Source: an uncultured Clostridia bacterium (GTDB lineage: Bacteria; Bacillota; Clostridia; TANB77; CAG-508). From it: a DNA stretch of 47,212 nucleotides. The position numbers and the translations under genes are program-made. Location of the stretch: assembly GCA_944393325.1 (NCBI GenBank), contig CALXZU010000009.1, positions 1-47,212 on the forward strand, given 5' to 3'. Positions 34,252 to 43,580 of the stretch are shown here, piece after piece (position 1 is the stretch's first letter; every line of letters begins with the position of its first letter). The notes beneath the pieces were generated by a model. It saw only the letters and a program-made list of their open reading frames with translations. It did no database searches and had not been told where the DNA came from.

Positions 34252-37200
34252 GTGGACGAATTAAATACTTTTAATAAGTTAAAAATTGGAATAGCATCAG
34301 ATGAAAAAATAAGAGAATGGTCAAAAGGTGAAGTAAAAAAACCAGAAACAATTAATTATAGAACACTAAAACCAGAAAAAGACGGACTATTTTGTGAGAG
34401 AATATTTGGACCAACAAAAGACTGGGAATGTCATTGTGGTAAATATAAAAGAGTTAGATATAAAGGAATAGTATGTGATAGATGTGGTGTAGAAGTTACA
34501 AAATCTAAAGTAAGACGTGAAAGAATGGGGCATATTGAGCTTGCAGCACCTGTTGCACATATCTGGTATTTTAAGGGAATACCAAGCAGAATAGCTTTAA
34601 TGCTTGATATATCACCAAGAAACTTAGAAAGAGTAATATATTTTGCTTCATATGTAGTAATAGACAAAGGAACAACAAACTTGGAAAAATGTCAAGTTTT
34701 AAATGAAAAAGAATATCATGAAGTAGAAGAAGAATATGGAAAAGGCTCATTTGTTGCTAAAATGGGAGCAGAAGCAATAAGAGAATTATTAGAACAAGTA
34801 GATGTTGAAAAATTATCAGAAGAAATAAAAAAAGAATTAGAAACAGCAAGTGAACAAAGAAAAAGTAAATTAGTAAAAAGATTAGACACAGTAGAATCAT
34901 TTAGAATTTCAGGAAATAAACCTGAATGGATGGTAATGAATGTTGTACCAGTAATACCACCAGAATTAAGACCAATGGTACAATTAGATGGTGGTAGATT
35001 TGCAACATCAGACTTAAATGACTTATATAGAAGAGTAATAAATAGAAACAACCGTCTAAAAAGATTATTAGAATTAGGAGCACCAGAAATAATCGTACGT
35101 AATGAAAAAAGAATGTTACAAGAATCAGTAGATGCTCTAATAGATAATGGAAGACGTGGAAGACCAGTAACAGGAGCTGGAAATAGACCTTTAAAATCAT
35201 TATCAGATTTATTAAAAGGAAAACAAGGTCGTTTCCGTCAAAACTTACTTGGAAAACGTGTTGACTATTCAGGACGTTCAGTTATAGTAGTAGGACCAGA
35301 ACTTAAGATATATCAATGTGGACTTCCAAAAGAAATGGCAGTTGAATTATTCAAACCATTTGTAATGAAAGAATTAGTAGGTCGTGGTATTGCTCAAAAC
35401 ATTAAAAATGCTAAAAGAATGGTAGAAAGATTAAGACCAGAAGTATGGGGAATATTAGAAGAAGTAATAAAGGATCACCCAGTAATGCTAAACCGTGCGC
35501 CTACATTACATAGACTTGGTATTCAAAGTTTCGAACCAGTATTAGTAGAAGGAAGAGCAATAAAACTTCACCCACTTGTATGCGAAGCATTTAATGCCGA
35601 TTTCGATGGAGATCAAATGGCGGTACACTTACCACTATCACCAGAGGCACAAGCAGAATCAAGATATTTAATGTTATCAACAAACAACTTATTAAAACCA
35701 CAAGATGGAAAACCAGTTGCAGTACCAAGACTTGACATGATATTAGGTTCATACTATTTAACAATGGTATTAGACGGAGAAAAAGGTGAAGGTAAATACT
35801 TCAAAGATCCAGAAGAAGCTATAATGGCATTTGAAAACCATGATGTTGGTATTCACGCAAAGATAAATGTCAGAATAACAAAGAAAATAAATGGAGAAAT
35901 AAAATCTCAAAAAATAGAAACAAGTGTTGGAAGAATAATCTTTAATCAAGGAATACCACAAGATTTAGGATTTATTGATAGAAAGAAAGACCCATTCCAA
36001 TATGAAATAAGTTTCCCAGTTATGAAAAAATCAATGGGAACAATTATAGAAAGAGTAATAAGAACACATGGATTAACAGAATCAGCAGAAGTAATTGACT
36101 ATATCAAAGCACTAGGATTTAAATATTCAACATTAGCAGGTATAACATTCTCAATGGACGACGTTAAAGTACCAGAAGAAAAACAAGGACTATTAAAAGA
36201 AGCAGACGAAAAAGTTGAGCATATAAGAAAACAATATGTACGTGGTTTAATAACAGATGAAGAAAGATATAATGCAGTAATTAATATATGGGAAGAAACA
36301 ACAAATAAAGTAAGTAACGCAATGGAAGAAAACTTTGATGAACTAAATCCAATATATATGATGGTAAAATCAGGAGCCCGTGGTAACATGAACCAATTAC
36401 GTCAAATTGCAGGTATGCGTGGACTTATGGCAAGTACAACAGGTAAAGCCGTAGAAATTCCTATAAAATCATCATTTGCAGAAGGATTAGATGCATTAGA
36501 ATACTTTATATCTGCCCATGGAGCTCGTAAGGGACTTTCAGACACAGCATTAAGAACAGCCGACTCAGGATATTTAACAAGAAGATTAGTAGATGTATCA
36601 CAAGACATAATAGTAAGAGAACATGACTGTGGAACAGATGAAGGAATAATGGTATATGATATTAAAGATGGAAATCAAATAATTGAAAAAATGGAAGAAA
36701 GATTAATAGGAAGATATCCACTACACAATGTATATAATCCTGAAACTAAGGAGTTAATAGTAGACACAAATACTATGATAACAGAGAAAATAGCAGAAGA
36801 TATTGTAGGAGCTGGAATAGATAAATTAGAAGTACGTTCAGTACTTGGATGTCATTCAAAACGTGGTGTATGTCAAAAATGTTATGGAATGGGATTAGCA
36901 AGAAGAGACCTAGTATCAATAGGAGAATCAGTTGGTATAATTGCAGCACAATCAATAGGAGAGCCAGGAACACAGCTTACAATGAGAACAATTCACTCTG
37001 GTGGTGTTGCAGGTGTTGCAGATATTACTCAAGGTCTTCCAAGAGTTGAAGAATTATTTGAAGCAAGAAAACCAAAAGGAGTTGCAATAATTTCTGAAAT
37101 AGCAGGTAAAGTTAAAATTAAAGAGACTAAGAAGAAAAAAGAAGTTATAGTAACATCAAAAGACACATCTAAATCTTATACAATACCATTCGGATCTAAA

Positions 37201-37776
37201 ATGAAAGTAAAAGATGGAGATATGGTAGAACCAGGAGACGCATTTATTGAAGGTTCAATAAATCCATCAGAAATACTTGAAATAAAAGGACCAGAAGGAG
37301 TATATGAATACTTGATTTCAGAAGTACAAAAAGTATATAGAAATCAAGGTGTTGATATAAATGACAAACATATTGAAGTAATTGCAAGACAAACACTTAA
37401 GAAAGTTAGAGTAGAAGACAATGCAGATACAGATATGTTCCCAGGAGAATTAATAGATATGTATGAATTTGCAGATAAGAATAAAGCAGCAGTAGCACAA
37501 GGAAAACGACCAGCAACAGGAAAGAGAGTATTACTAGGAATAACAAAGGCATCACTTGCAACAGACAGTTTCTTATCAGCAGCATCATTCCAAGAAACAA
37601 CAAGAGTATTAACAGAAGCAGCAGTAAAAGGAAAAGTAGACGACTTAGTAGGATTAAAAGAAAATGTAATAATAGGAAAATTAATCCCAGCAGGAACAGG
37701 AATGAAAAAATATCAAAATATTCATATAAACACAGAAAAAGAATTAGAAGAAACATCAGATGTAAATGCAAATTAA
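34252..37776 (+). CDS. rpoC: DNA-directed RNA polymerase subunit beta'
   Basis: The 1174-residue beta' subunit. The GTG start at 34252 follows GAAGGGGG by 12 bases; a possible in-frame start at 34171 has no site. The zinc ribbon [20 protein letters not shown] lies at about residues 61-80. The catalytic [12 protein letters not shown] (about 450-461) has all three magnesium Asp. The bridge-helix and trigger-loop region [19 protein letters not shown] follows, with the second zinc site CGTDEG...[13 protein letters not shown]. Length is normal for clostridia. No frame breaks or in-frame CGG. A perfect terminator follows. Confidence 0.97.
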   Translation: MDELNTFNKLKIGIASDEKIREWSKGEVKKPETINYRTLKPEKDGLFCERIFGPTKDWECHCGKYKRVRYKGIVCDRCGVEVTKSKVRRERMGHIELAAPVAHIWYFKGIPSRIALMLDISPRNLERVIYFASYVVIDKGTTNLEKCQVLNEKEYHEVEEEYGKGSFVAKMGAEAIRELLEQVDVEKLSEEIKKELETASEQRKSKLVKRLDTVESFRISGNKPEWMVMNVVPVIPPELRPMVQLDGGRFATSDLNDLYRRVINRNNRLKRLLELGAPEIIVRNEKRMLQESVDALIDNGRRGRPVTGAGNRPLKSLSDLLKGKQGRFRQNLLGKRVDYSGRSVIVVGPELKIYQCGLPKEMAVELFKPFVMKELVGRGIAQNIKNAKRMVERLRPEVWGILEEVIKDHPVMLNRAPTLHRLGIQSFEPVLVEGRAIKLHPLVCEAFNADFDGDQMAVHLPLSPEAQAESRYLMLSTNNLLKPQDGKPVAVPRLDMILGSYYLTMVLDGEKGEGKYFKDPEEAIMAFENHDVGIHAKINVRITKKINGEIKSQKIETSVGRIIFNQGIPQDLGFIDRKKDPFQYEISFPVMKKSMGTIIERVIRTHGLTESAEVIDYIKALGFKYSTLAGITFSMDDVKVPEEKQGLLKEADEKVEHIRKQYVRGLITDEERYNAVINIWEETTNKVSNAMEENFDELNPIYMMVKSGARGNMNQLRQIAGMRGLMASTTGKAVEIPIKSSFAEGLDALEYFISAHGARKGLSDTALRTADSGYLTRRLVDVSQDIIVREHDCGTDEGIMVYDIKDGNQIIEKMEERLIGRYPLHNVYNPETKELIVDTNTMITEKIAEDIVGAGIDKLEVRSVLGCHSKRGVCQKCYGMGLARRDLVSIGESVGIIAAQSIGEPGTQLTMRTIHSGGVAGVADITQGLPRVEELFEARKPKGVAIISEIAGKVKIKETKKKKEVIVTSKDTSKSYTIPFGSKMKVKDGDMVEPGDAFIEGSINPSEILEIKGPEGVYEYLISEVQKVYRNQGVDINDKHIEVIARQTLKKVRVEDNADTDMFPGELIDMYEFADKNKAAVAQGKRPATGKRVLLGITKASLATDSFLSAASFQETTRVLTEAAVKGKVDDLVGLKENVIIGKLIPAGTGMKKYQNIHINTEKELEETSDVNAN

Positions 37777-37831
37777 TTTATCTGTTTTTCAGGACGGAGG
37801 AAAAAAACAGCTTAATAACAGAATTATTACA

Positions 37832-37867
37832 AAATAGATAGAAAATTCAGATTTTCTATCTATTTTT
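37832..37867 (+). terminator. Intrinsic terminator of rpoBC
   Basis: AAATAGATAGAAAAT (37832-37846) pairs perfectly with ATTTTCTATCTATTT (37851-37865), loop TCAG, then T-run. Confidence 0.95.
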
Positions 37868-37938
37868 TCACAATTAATAGACAAATAAAGTAGAATTTGA
37901 TATATTTGATATATAAACCTTTAAAAGGAGAAAGAGAG

Positions 37939-38488
37939 ATGTTCAGTAAAAAGGGGATTTTTTTAAGTATTATTTTATTATTTATATTATTTGCTTTAAA
38001 TAATAATGTTTATGCGATTCAAGCAATGTGGAGTGCATATCCAGAATTGGGAACAATGATGAAAATTACATACGTTAGTAATTGTATAGCTATACGGAAT
38101 AACACTTTTAGGAATAATTATAAAATTTATTTTAAAGAAAAAAGATATGAAAAACTTAGAATTTATAAGTAAAAAAATAAATATCATTATGCTTATATTT
38201 TTCTTGGTAGCATTAACTAGTAGAATAACACTGGAAATAACATCAGAAATTGTAATGAAGATAGATAATTATGAACCATATAATAATATTATAATATATT
38301 TTATTATTGCTTTATTTATTAGTCTTGTAATTTTATACTTAATAAGAAATACAAAGTTAGTTTCATCTAAAATAGTGTATATTATTATATTAATTGTTTT
38401 ACTAGGGTTACTTATTACAAATGGTGGATATCCCCAATATCCAGAGCGTTACAACAATAATGATGGTTTATCATTTCCACCAGATTAA
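37939..38488 (+). CDS. Small multi-pass membrane protein, read through a +1 shift at CGG
   Basis: Unknown protein, two frames joined at CGG 38095. Frame one starts at ATG 37939 after AAAGGAGAAAGAG, with a signal-like helix FLSIILLFILFALNNNVYA, and runs 52 codons to the CGG. Unshifted, it continues into a charged, non-membrane tail. Skipping the C gives GITLLGIIIKFILKKK, which completes a membrane helix (SNCIAIGITLLGIIIKF) and continues without a stop through 38488, adding two or three more helices. The total is 182 residues. The downstream ATG at 38147 has no ribosome-binding site of its own. The hydrophobic continuity across the join is evidence for the shift; without recoding there would be two non-functional pieces. 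Confidence 0.7.
38092..38098 (+). other. Putative +1 recoding site 3 (ATA-CGG-A)
   Basis: The zero frame reads GCT ATA CGG AAT. Skipping C 38095 gives ATA GGA ATA ACA CTT TTA and extends the helix. P-site ATA differs from the GTT/CTT of the other sites; CGGA is shared. Confidence 0.7.
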
Positions 38489-38577
38489 AAGGTTAATTAA
38501 TGACCACTTGTAATAGCAAAAATAGTGTGTTATATTAAACGTAGTATAAAATTATTCAAAAGAAAAGAGGAATTTTT

Positions 38578-39246
38578 ATGAAGAAGAAAAAAACTAGTGT
38601 AAAAAAGGTAGCATTTAGAATATTTGAAATATTAGCAATTGCAATTGCAATAATGGCGATATTATTTATAGTAAATTTTGTGAGAAACTATACAATTATA
38701 AATGATATAATAGAAAAACAAGAAAATATTAAAAATTCCACAAATTATTCATATACAACAACTATGTATAATACTGTTAATGAAGATAAAGTAATAATTA
38801 AACATTATTATAAAGATGGAAAAAGTAAAATGAAATTTAACAACGGAGAAAATGATGTAACTGTATGGTATGATGAGAGAACAAAAGAAAATATATTTTT
38901 AGATGAAAAAGAAAAACAAGCCAATATAACATCATCAGAATTTATGCTAGGAAATGAATTACCTTATTTTAGAGATGAAGCAAATATTATATATTATTCA
39001 ATGACATTTTTTATTATAAATAGCAATCTGAATGGTAAAGAGTGTTATGAAATACATGATAGCAATAGTATTAGCTATGTTGATAAAGAAAGTGGAGTGT
39101 TATTAAAAGAAGTACAAAAAAATGTCAAAATTGATGACAAAAAATGTGAGAGCATAACAGAGTATGATAATTGGAGCTTTGAAGAATTATCAGAAGAAGA
39201 AATGGATAAGCCAGATTTAAGTGGATATACAATTGTAAATAATTAA
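38578..39246 (+). CDS. Membrane-anchored extracytoplasmic hypothetical protein
   Basis: A 222-residue protein with a strongly basic N-terminus (MKKKKTSVKK) and one membrane helix at about residues 12-37. An extracytoplasmic beta-rich region follows. The order of segments (YTTTMYNT..., YYKDGKSKMKF..., VWYDERTKENIFLDEKEKQA, GKECYEI...YVDKESGVLLKE) resembles LolA/LppX-like folds seen in many Gram-positive surface proteins, but this is a weak match. Function is unknown. An AAAGAGG site precedes the ATG. A perfect terminator follows. Confidence 0.6.
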   Translation: MKKKKTSVKKVAFRIFEILAIAIAIMAILFIVNFVRNYTIINDIIEKQENIKNSTNYSYTTTMYNTVNEDKVIIKHYYKDGKSKMKFNNGENDVTVWYDERTKENIFLDEKEKQANITSSEFMLGNELPYFRDEANIIYYSMTFFIINSNLNGKECYEIHDSNSISYVDKESGVLLKEVQKNVKIDDKKCESITEYDNWSFEELSEEEMDKPDLSGYTIVNN

Positions 39247-39253
39247 AATTTAG

Positions 39254-39283
39254 ATGGGATATAATTGATATATCCCATTTTTA
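39254..39283 (+). terminator. Intrinsic terminator before gdpP
   Basis: ATGGGATATA (39254-39263) pairs with TATATCCCAT (39269-39278), loop ATTGA, then T-run. Confidence 0.88.
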
Positions 39284-39298
39284 TGACTGATACTCAAC

Positions 39299-39327
39299 TT
39301 GACAAAAATACTATTTGCTAGTAAAAT
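39299..39327 (+). promoter_or_regulatory. Promoter of gdpP-rplI-dnaB
   Basis: TTGACA at 39299-39304 and TAAAAT at 39322-39327, spacer 17 bp, 29 bp before gdpP. Confidence 0.82.
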
Positions 39328-39356
39328 AAAATAGAATTATTATAAGGAGATTTTAT

Positions 39357-41378
39357 ATGCAAAATAGTAATAGAAAGGTCTTTGATTCTCTTGTATCAAG
39401 AACAAAGATATATTTAATAATAATATTAATTTTATTAATAATAATTAGTGTAGAAAATTTTAAAATATTTCCTATATCTATTTTAATATATGCCATTATT
39501 GTAGGATATACTTATTATGCAAATAAAAAAAGAAAAAGTGAAATATCAGAAACTTTGCAAGATTTGACACTGACAGTAGATACAGCAGCAAAAACAAGTT
39601 TAATAAATTCACCTTTTCCACTAATTATATTAGAAACAGATGGTAATATTATTTGGAGAAGTACTAAATTTACAACAGAGTTTGCAAATATAGATATAAA
39701 TACATATTTAAATGATTTAATAGTAGATATAAAAGAAGAAATAGAAAGCGGAGGAACCGAAAATAGCGATATTTTAACAGAACTAAAAATTGGAAATAAT
39801 ATGTATAAAGTAATGGGAAGATATGTCAACTTTAGAAATAGAGACAGAGAAAGAAAAAATAAAAAAGAATATATGGTAATTTTATATTTCATAGATGACA
39901 CGGAAAATATAAAATTACAAAAAGAATATAGAGACTCAAAATCTTGTATAGGAATAATAATGGTAGATAATTATGAAGAAACAATGCAAAGAATAGATGC
40001 AGGTGAAAAACCACAAATAATGGCAGAAATTGATAAAGAAATGTATGATTGGGCAAATAAAACAAATGGAGTATTAATAAAATCGGATAGAGATAGATAT
40101 ATATACTTATTTGAACAAAGATATTTAGAAGATGTAAAAGAAGATAAATTTAGTATATTAGATAAAATAAAAGAAATAGAAACTAAAGAAAAAGTACAAT
40201 TCACATTAAGTATTGCAATATCAAATGAAGGAAATACAGACAAAGAAAAATATAAATCAGCACAAAATGCAATGGATGTTGTACTGGGACGTGGTGGAGA
40301 TCAAGCGGTTATTCGTGAAAATGAAATATACAAATTCTTTGGAGGTAGAGTAGAAGAAGTAGAAAAAAGAACAAAAGTAAAAGCAAGAGTAGTAGCACAT
40401 GCATTAGAAAACTTAATTAAAGATGCAAGCAAAGTAATGGTAATGGGACATACAAATGCTGATATGGATAGTATAGGTTCTTGTATGGGAATATATCGTT
40501 TAGCAAAGACATTAAATACAAATGCATATATAATTTGTAGTGAAAATACACCAGCATTAGAAACATTTATGGAAGAAGTAAAAAAAGAGCCAGAATATGA
40601 AGATATTATAATAAATAGGGAAGTAGCTTTGGAAAATATAGATGAGGATACACTACTTGTTGTAGTAGATACTCATAAAGTAAATTATGTGGATAGTCAA
40701 GAAGTTTTAGATAGAGCAAAAAAAATAGTTGTAGTAGATCATCATAGAAGAAGTACAGACTTTATAGAAGATGCAACACTTATGTTTCAAGAAGTTTATG
40801 CATCATCAGCAGCAGAGCTTGTAACAGAATTGTTACAATACGCAGAAGCAAAAATCGACTTAAAAACAATAGAAGCAGAAAGTTTATATGCTGGGATTAT
40901 GATGGATACTAAGAACTTTACATTTAAAACAGGAGTTAGAACATTTGAAGCGGCAGCATATTTACGTAGATGTGGTGTAGATATAATAAGAGTAAAGAAA
41001 TGGTTCCAAAGTGATTTTAAAAGTTTCAATCTAATTGCAGATATAGTAAAAAGAGCTCAAATAGTAATAGAAGGAATAGCAATCTCTACATATGATGAAA
41101 TAACGCCAGATGCAAATCTAATTTGTGCAAAAGCAGCGGATGAATTATTAACAATCAGTGATATAACAGCATCATTTGTGTTAGGGAATATAGGAGACAA
41201 AATATGTATAAGTGGGCGTTCAATAGGAGATGTCAATGTACAAATAATATTAGAAAAGCTAGGTGGAGGCGGACATATTACCTTAGCTGGTGCACAAGTA
41301 GAAGGAATGACAATGGAAGAAACAAAACAAGAATTAATAAATAGGATACATGAATATTTTTCAGAAATAGAAAATTAA
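39357..41378 (+). CDS. gdpP: Cyclic-di-AMP phosphodiesterase GdpP (DHH family)
   Basis: A 673-residue membrane phosphodiesterase breaking down cyclic-di-AMP, controlling cell-wall and potassium homeostasis. Two N-terminal helices lie at about residues 17-35 and 40-58. A PAS-like region (about 75-190) comes next, then a degenerate GGDEF-like domain (about 195-320). The DHH/DHHA1 core starts at about 350: VMVMGHTNADMDSIGS has the metal Asp residues, VVVDTHKVNYV follows, VVVDHHRRS is the DHH motif, and GGGGHITLAGAQ is the DHHA1 end. All are intact. It is followed by a TadE-like gene and rplI, a known clostridial order. Confidence 0.95.
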   Translation: MQNSNRKVFDSLVSRTKIYLIIILILLIIISVENFKIFPISILIYAIIVGYTYYANKKRKSEISETLQDLTLTVDTAAKTSLINSPFPLIILETDGNIIWRSTKFTTEFANIDINTYLNDLIVDIKEEIESGGTENSDILTELKIGNNMYKVMGRYVNFRNRDRERKNKKEYMVILYFIDDTENIKLQKEYRDSKSCIGIIMVDNYEETMQRIDAGEKPQIMAEIDKEMYDWANKTNGVLIKSDRDRYIYLFEQRYLEDVKEDKFSILDKIKEIETKEKVQFTLSIAISNEGNTDKEKYKSAQNAMDVVLGRGGDQAVIRENEIYKFFGGRVEEVEKRTKVKARVVAHALENLIKDASKVMVMGHTNADMDSIGSCMGIYRLAKTLNTNAYIICSENTPALETFMEEVKKEPEYEDIIINREVALENIDEDTLLVVVDTHKVNYVDSQEVLDRAKKIVVVDHHRRSTDFIEDATLMFQEVYASSAAELVTELLQYAEAKIDLKTIEAESLYAGIMMDTKNFTFKTGVRTFEAAAYLRRCGVDIIRVKKWFQSDFKSFNLIADIVKRAQIVIEGIAISTYDEITPDANLICAKAADELLTISDITASFVLGNIGDKICISGRSIGDVNVQIILEKLGGGGHITLAGAQVEGMTMEETKQELINRIHEYFSEIEN

Positions 41379-41393
41379 CAAAGGAGACCAACT

Positions 41394-41624
41394 ATGAAAA
41401 ATAATAAAAAAACTTATTTAAGAAAAATGATAAAAGAAGAAAGAGGCTCTATTACAGTATTTATACTTTCAACAATGCTTGTAATAGTAGCAGTTATATT
41501 TACGATTTATTTTAGTAAAATGAATAAAATTAGTAGTCAAGAAGAGGCTTTAGATAAAATGCAAGAAGAATATAATCAAAATACTGATGATATGAAACAA
41601 ATTTACGAAGAGAGTATAAATTAA
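41394..41624 (+). CDS. Small TadE-like membrane protein
   Basis: A 76-residue protein whose start ERGSITVFILSTMLVIVAVIF (about residues 17-37) resembles the entry of TadE/pilin-like proteins in clostridia: acidic Glu-Arg-Gly then a single helix. The rest is a charged, helical extracytoplasmic segment. No prepilin peptidase or Tad machinery is in this window. It sits 15 bp after gdpP and 24 bp before rplI, inside the operon. Function is unknown. Confidence 0.6.
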   Translation: MKNNKKTYLRKMIKEERGSITVFILSTMLVIVAVIFTIYFSKMNKISSQEEALDKMQEEYNQNTDDMKQIYEESIN

Positions 41625-41648
41625 TAAGCAAAGAGAGGCGTGATAGAA

Positions 41649-42095
41649 ATGAAAGTAATTCTTAAACAAGATATAAAAGGAGTAGGAAAGAAAGATGAGA
41701 TAATAAATGCATCAGACGGATATGCAAGAAACTTTTTATTACCAAAAGGACTAGCAGTAGAAGCAAATAATGAAAATATGAGTAAATTAAAAGCAAAAGA
41801 AGACTCAAAAGCATATAAAAAAGAAATTGAAAAAGAAGAAGCAAAAAAGATTGCCGATAGATTATCTAAAATACAGTTAAAAGTAGAAGTAAAAGCAGGA
41901 GAAAATGGAAAAATATTTGGGGGAGTATCAGCAAAAGAAATAGCAGACTTATTAAAATCAAACTATGATATAGAAGTAGACAAAAAGAAAATAGATTTAA
42001 AAGAAACAATAAAAACATTAGGATTAAGAACAATAACAATAAAATTATATGATGGAGTAATAGGAAATTTAAAAGTAGACGTTATAAGTAAATAA
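41649..42095 (+). CDS. rplI: 50S ribosomal protein L9
   Basis: This 148-residue ribosomal protein binds 23S rRNA. The start at 41649 gives the conserved MKVILKQDIKGVGKKDEI; an in-frame GTG at 41640 lies close to the GAGAGG site. DGYARNFLLPKGLA (about residues 24-37) is the L9 signature, followed by the long connecting helix and the C-terminal domain ending GVIGNLKVDVIS. The stop TAA is followed immediately by repeat copy D, then dnaB. Confidence 0.97.
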   Translation: MKVILKQDIKGVGKKDEIINASDGYARNFLLPKGLAVEANNENMSKLKAKEDSKAYKKEIEKEEAKKIADRLSKIQLKVEVKAGENGKIFGGVSAKEIADLLKSNYDIEVDKKKIDLKETIKTLGLRTITIKLYDGVIGNLKVDVISK

Positions 42096-42138
42096 GATGT
42101 GTCCCAACTGCTCGTTTTCGAGCAAAAGGAAACGTCCC
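42096..42138 (-). repeat. Dispersed 43-bp repeat, copy D
   Basis: A solo copy in inverse orientation between the rplI stop codon and the dnaB ribosome-binding site AAGGAGG. It begins on the base after the stop. Nearly all of the 56-bp gap is the repeat. Confidence 0.9.
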
Positions 42139-42151
42139 CAAGGAGGAAAAA

Positions 42152-43486
42152 ATGGAGTTAGGAAAAGTACCACCACATGATATAGAAGCTGAACAAGCAA
42201 TTATAGGTAGTATGCTTACAGATAAAGATGCAGTAATTTCAGCAATTGAAGTATTAAAACCAGATGATTTTTATAGAGAAGATAATAAAATAATTTATGA
42301 AGCCATATTAAATTTATATAATCGTTCAGAGCCAATAGATGTAATAACAGTAAGAGCAGAGTTAGAATCAATGGGAAAAATTGATAATGTAGGTGGTTTA
42401 GAATATTTAGTAGAATTACCAGATAAAGTACCAACAACAGCCAATAGTATGAAATACATAAAAATAGTAGAAGAAAAATCATCGTTAAGAAAGTTAATAA
42501 AAACAGCAAATGAAATAATAGAGCTTGGATTTAATCCAACAGAAGATGTTGATGACATAATGGAAGGTGCTGAAAAGAAGATATTTAATATTATGCAAGA
42601 TAAAGACCAAAAAGGATATAGTCCACTAAAAGATGTTTTAGTGGAAAGTTTTACTAAATTAGAAGAATTGTATAATAGAAAACAGCATATAACAGGTGTA
42701 CCTTCAGGCTTTACAGATTTAGACTACAGAACAGCAGGTTTTCATGGTTCTGAACTTATATTAATTGCAGCAAGACCAGCTATGGGAAAGACTGCATTTG
42801 CACTAAATATAGCAACAAATGCTGCGTTGAGAGCAAATGTGCCTGTTGCAGTATTTAGTTTAGAAATGTCAAAAGAACAATTGGTAAATAGAATTTTGTG
42901 TTCAGAATCAATGGTAGATAGTAATAAAATAAGAACAGGAAAATTAGAAGAAGATGACTGGACGAAACTTGCAGAAACAATAGGGCCATTATCAGAAGCA
43001 GAAATGTATATAGATGATACACCAGGAATAAATATAATGGAAATAAGAGCAAAATGTAGAAAACTTAAAATAGAAAAAAATATTGGATTAGTAGTAATAG
43101 ATTATTTACAATTAATACAAGGAAGCGGAAAAAGAAACGGAAGTCGTGAACAAGAAATTTCAGAAATAAGCCGTTCATTAAAAATACTAGCAAAAGAAAT
43201 AGAGGTTCCAGTGATAGCATTATCACAGTTATCAAGGGCAGCCGAACAAAGACCAGATCACAGACCAATGCTTTCAGACTTAAGAGAGTCAGGTGCGATT
43301 GAGCAAGATGCAGATATTGTAATGTTTTTATATAGGGATGATTATTATAATCCAGACACAGAAAAAAAAGGAATTGCAGAAGTAATAATTGCAAAACATA
43401 GAGGTGGTTCAACAGGAACAGTAGAACTTTTATGGTTTGGAAATTATACAAAATTTGTTAATATAGCAAAAGGGTTTGATAATTAA
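42152..43486 (+). CDS. dnaB: Replicative DNA helicase DnaB
   Basis: This 444-residue hexameric helicase unwinds DNA at the fork. An N-terminal domain (about residues 8-105, PPHDIEAEQAIIGSML) precedes the RecA-like domain. Walker A ARPAMGKTAFALN is at about 210-222. Walker B VVIDYLQLI lies near 315. ALSQLSRAAEQRPDHRPMLSDLRESGAIEQDAD follows as the H3/H4 region. No intein. An AAGGAGG site precedes the ATG. A 15-bp perfect hairpin after the gene may terminate it. Confidence 0.97.
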   Translation: MELGKVPPHDIEAEQAIIGSMLTDKDAVISAIEVLKPDDFYREDNKIIYEAILNLYNRSEPIDVITVRAELESMGKIDNVGGLEYLVELPDKVPTTANSMKYIKIVEEKSSLRKLIKTANEIIELGFNPTEDVDDIMEGAEKKIFNIMQDKDQKGYSPLKDVLVESFTKLEELYNRKQHITGVPSGFTDLDYRTAGFHGSELILIAARPAMGKTAFALNIATNAALRANVPVAVFSLEMSKEQLVNRILCSESMVDSNKIRTGKLEEDDWTKLAETIGPLSEAEMYIDDTPGINIMEIRAKCRKLKIEKNIGLVVIDYLQLIQGSGKRNGSREQEISEISRSLKILAKEIEVPVIALSQLSRAAEQRPDHRPMLSDLRESGAIEQDADIVMFLYRDDYYNPDTEKKGIAEVIIAKHRGGSTGTVELLWFGNYTKFVNIAKGFDN

Positions 43487-43499
43487 AAAAAACCACTAC

Positions 43500-43528
43500 T
43501 TGAAAAATTGGTTAAAATATAGTAAAAT
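43500..43528 (+). promoter_or_regulatory. Promoter-like sequence before tilS
   Basis: TTGAAA at 43500-43505 and TAAAAT at 43523-43528, spacer 17 bp. The -10 box overlaps the hairpin at 43524, so the two signals may compete. Confidence 0.55.
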
Positions 43529-43558
43529 AAGTAATATTTAAAATATTACTTATTTTAT
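43524..43558 (+). terminator. Hairpin after dnaB
   Basis: AAAATAAGTAATATT (43524-43538) pairs perfectly with AATATTACTTATTTT (43542-43556), then TATTATTTTT. It lies directly before tilS. Confidence 0.7.
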
Positions 43559-43580
43559 TATTTTTGAAAAGGAAGAGAAA

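Noticed and set aside
42096-42138. Repeat copy D as a terminator between rplI and dnaB
   Set aside because: The hairpin is short with AAAA in the loop and no T-run, and identical copies exist elsewhere, so a mobile repeat explains it better.
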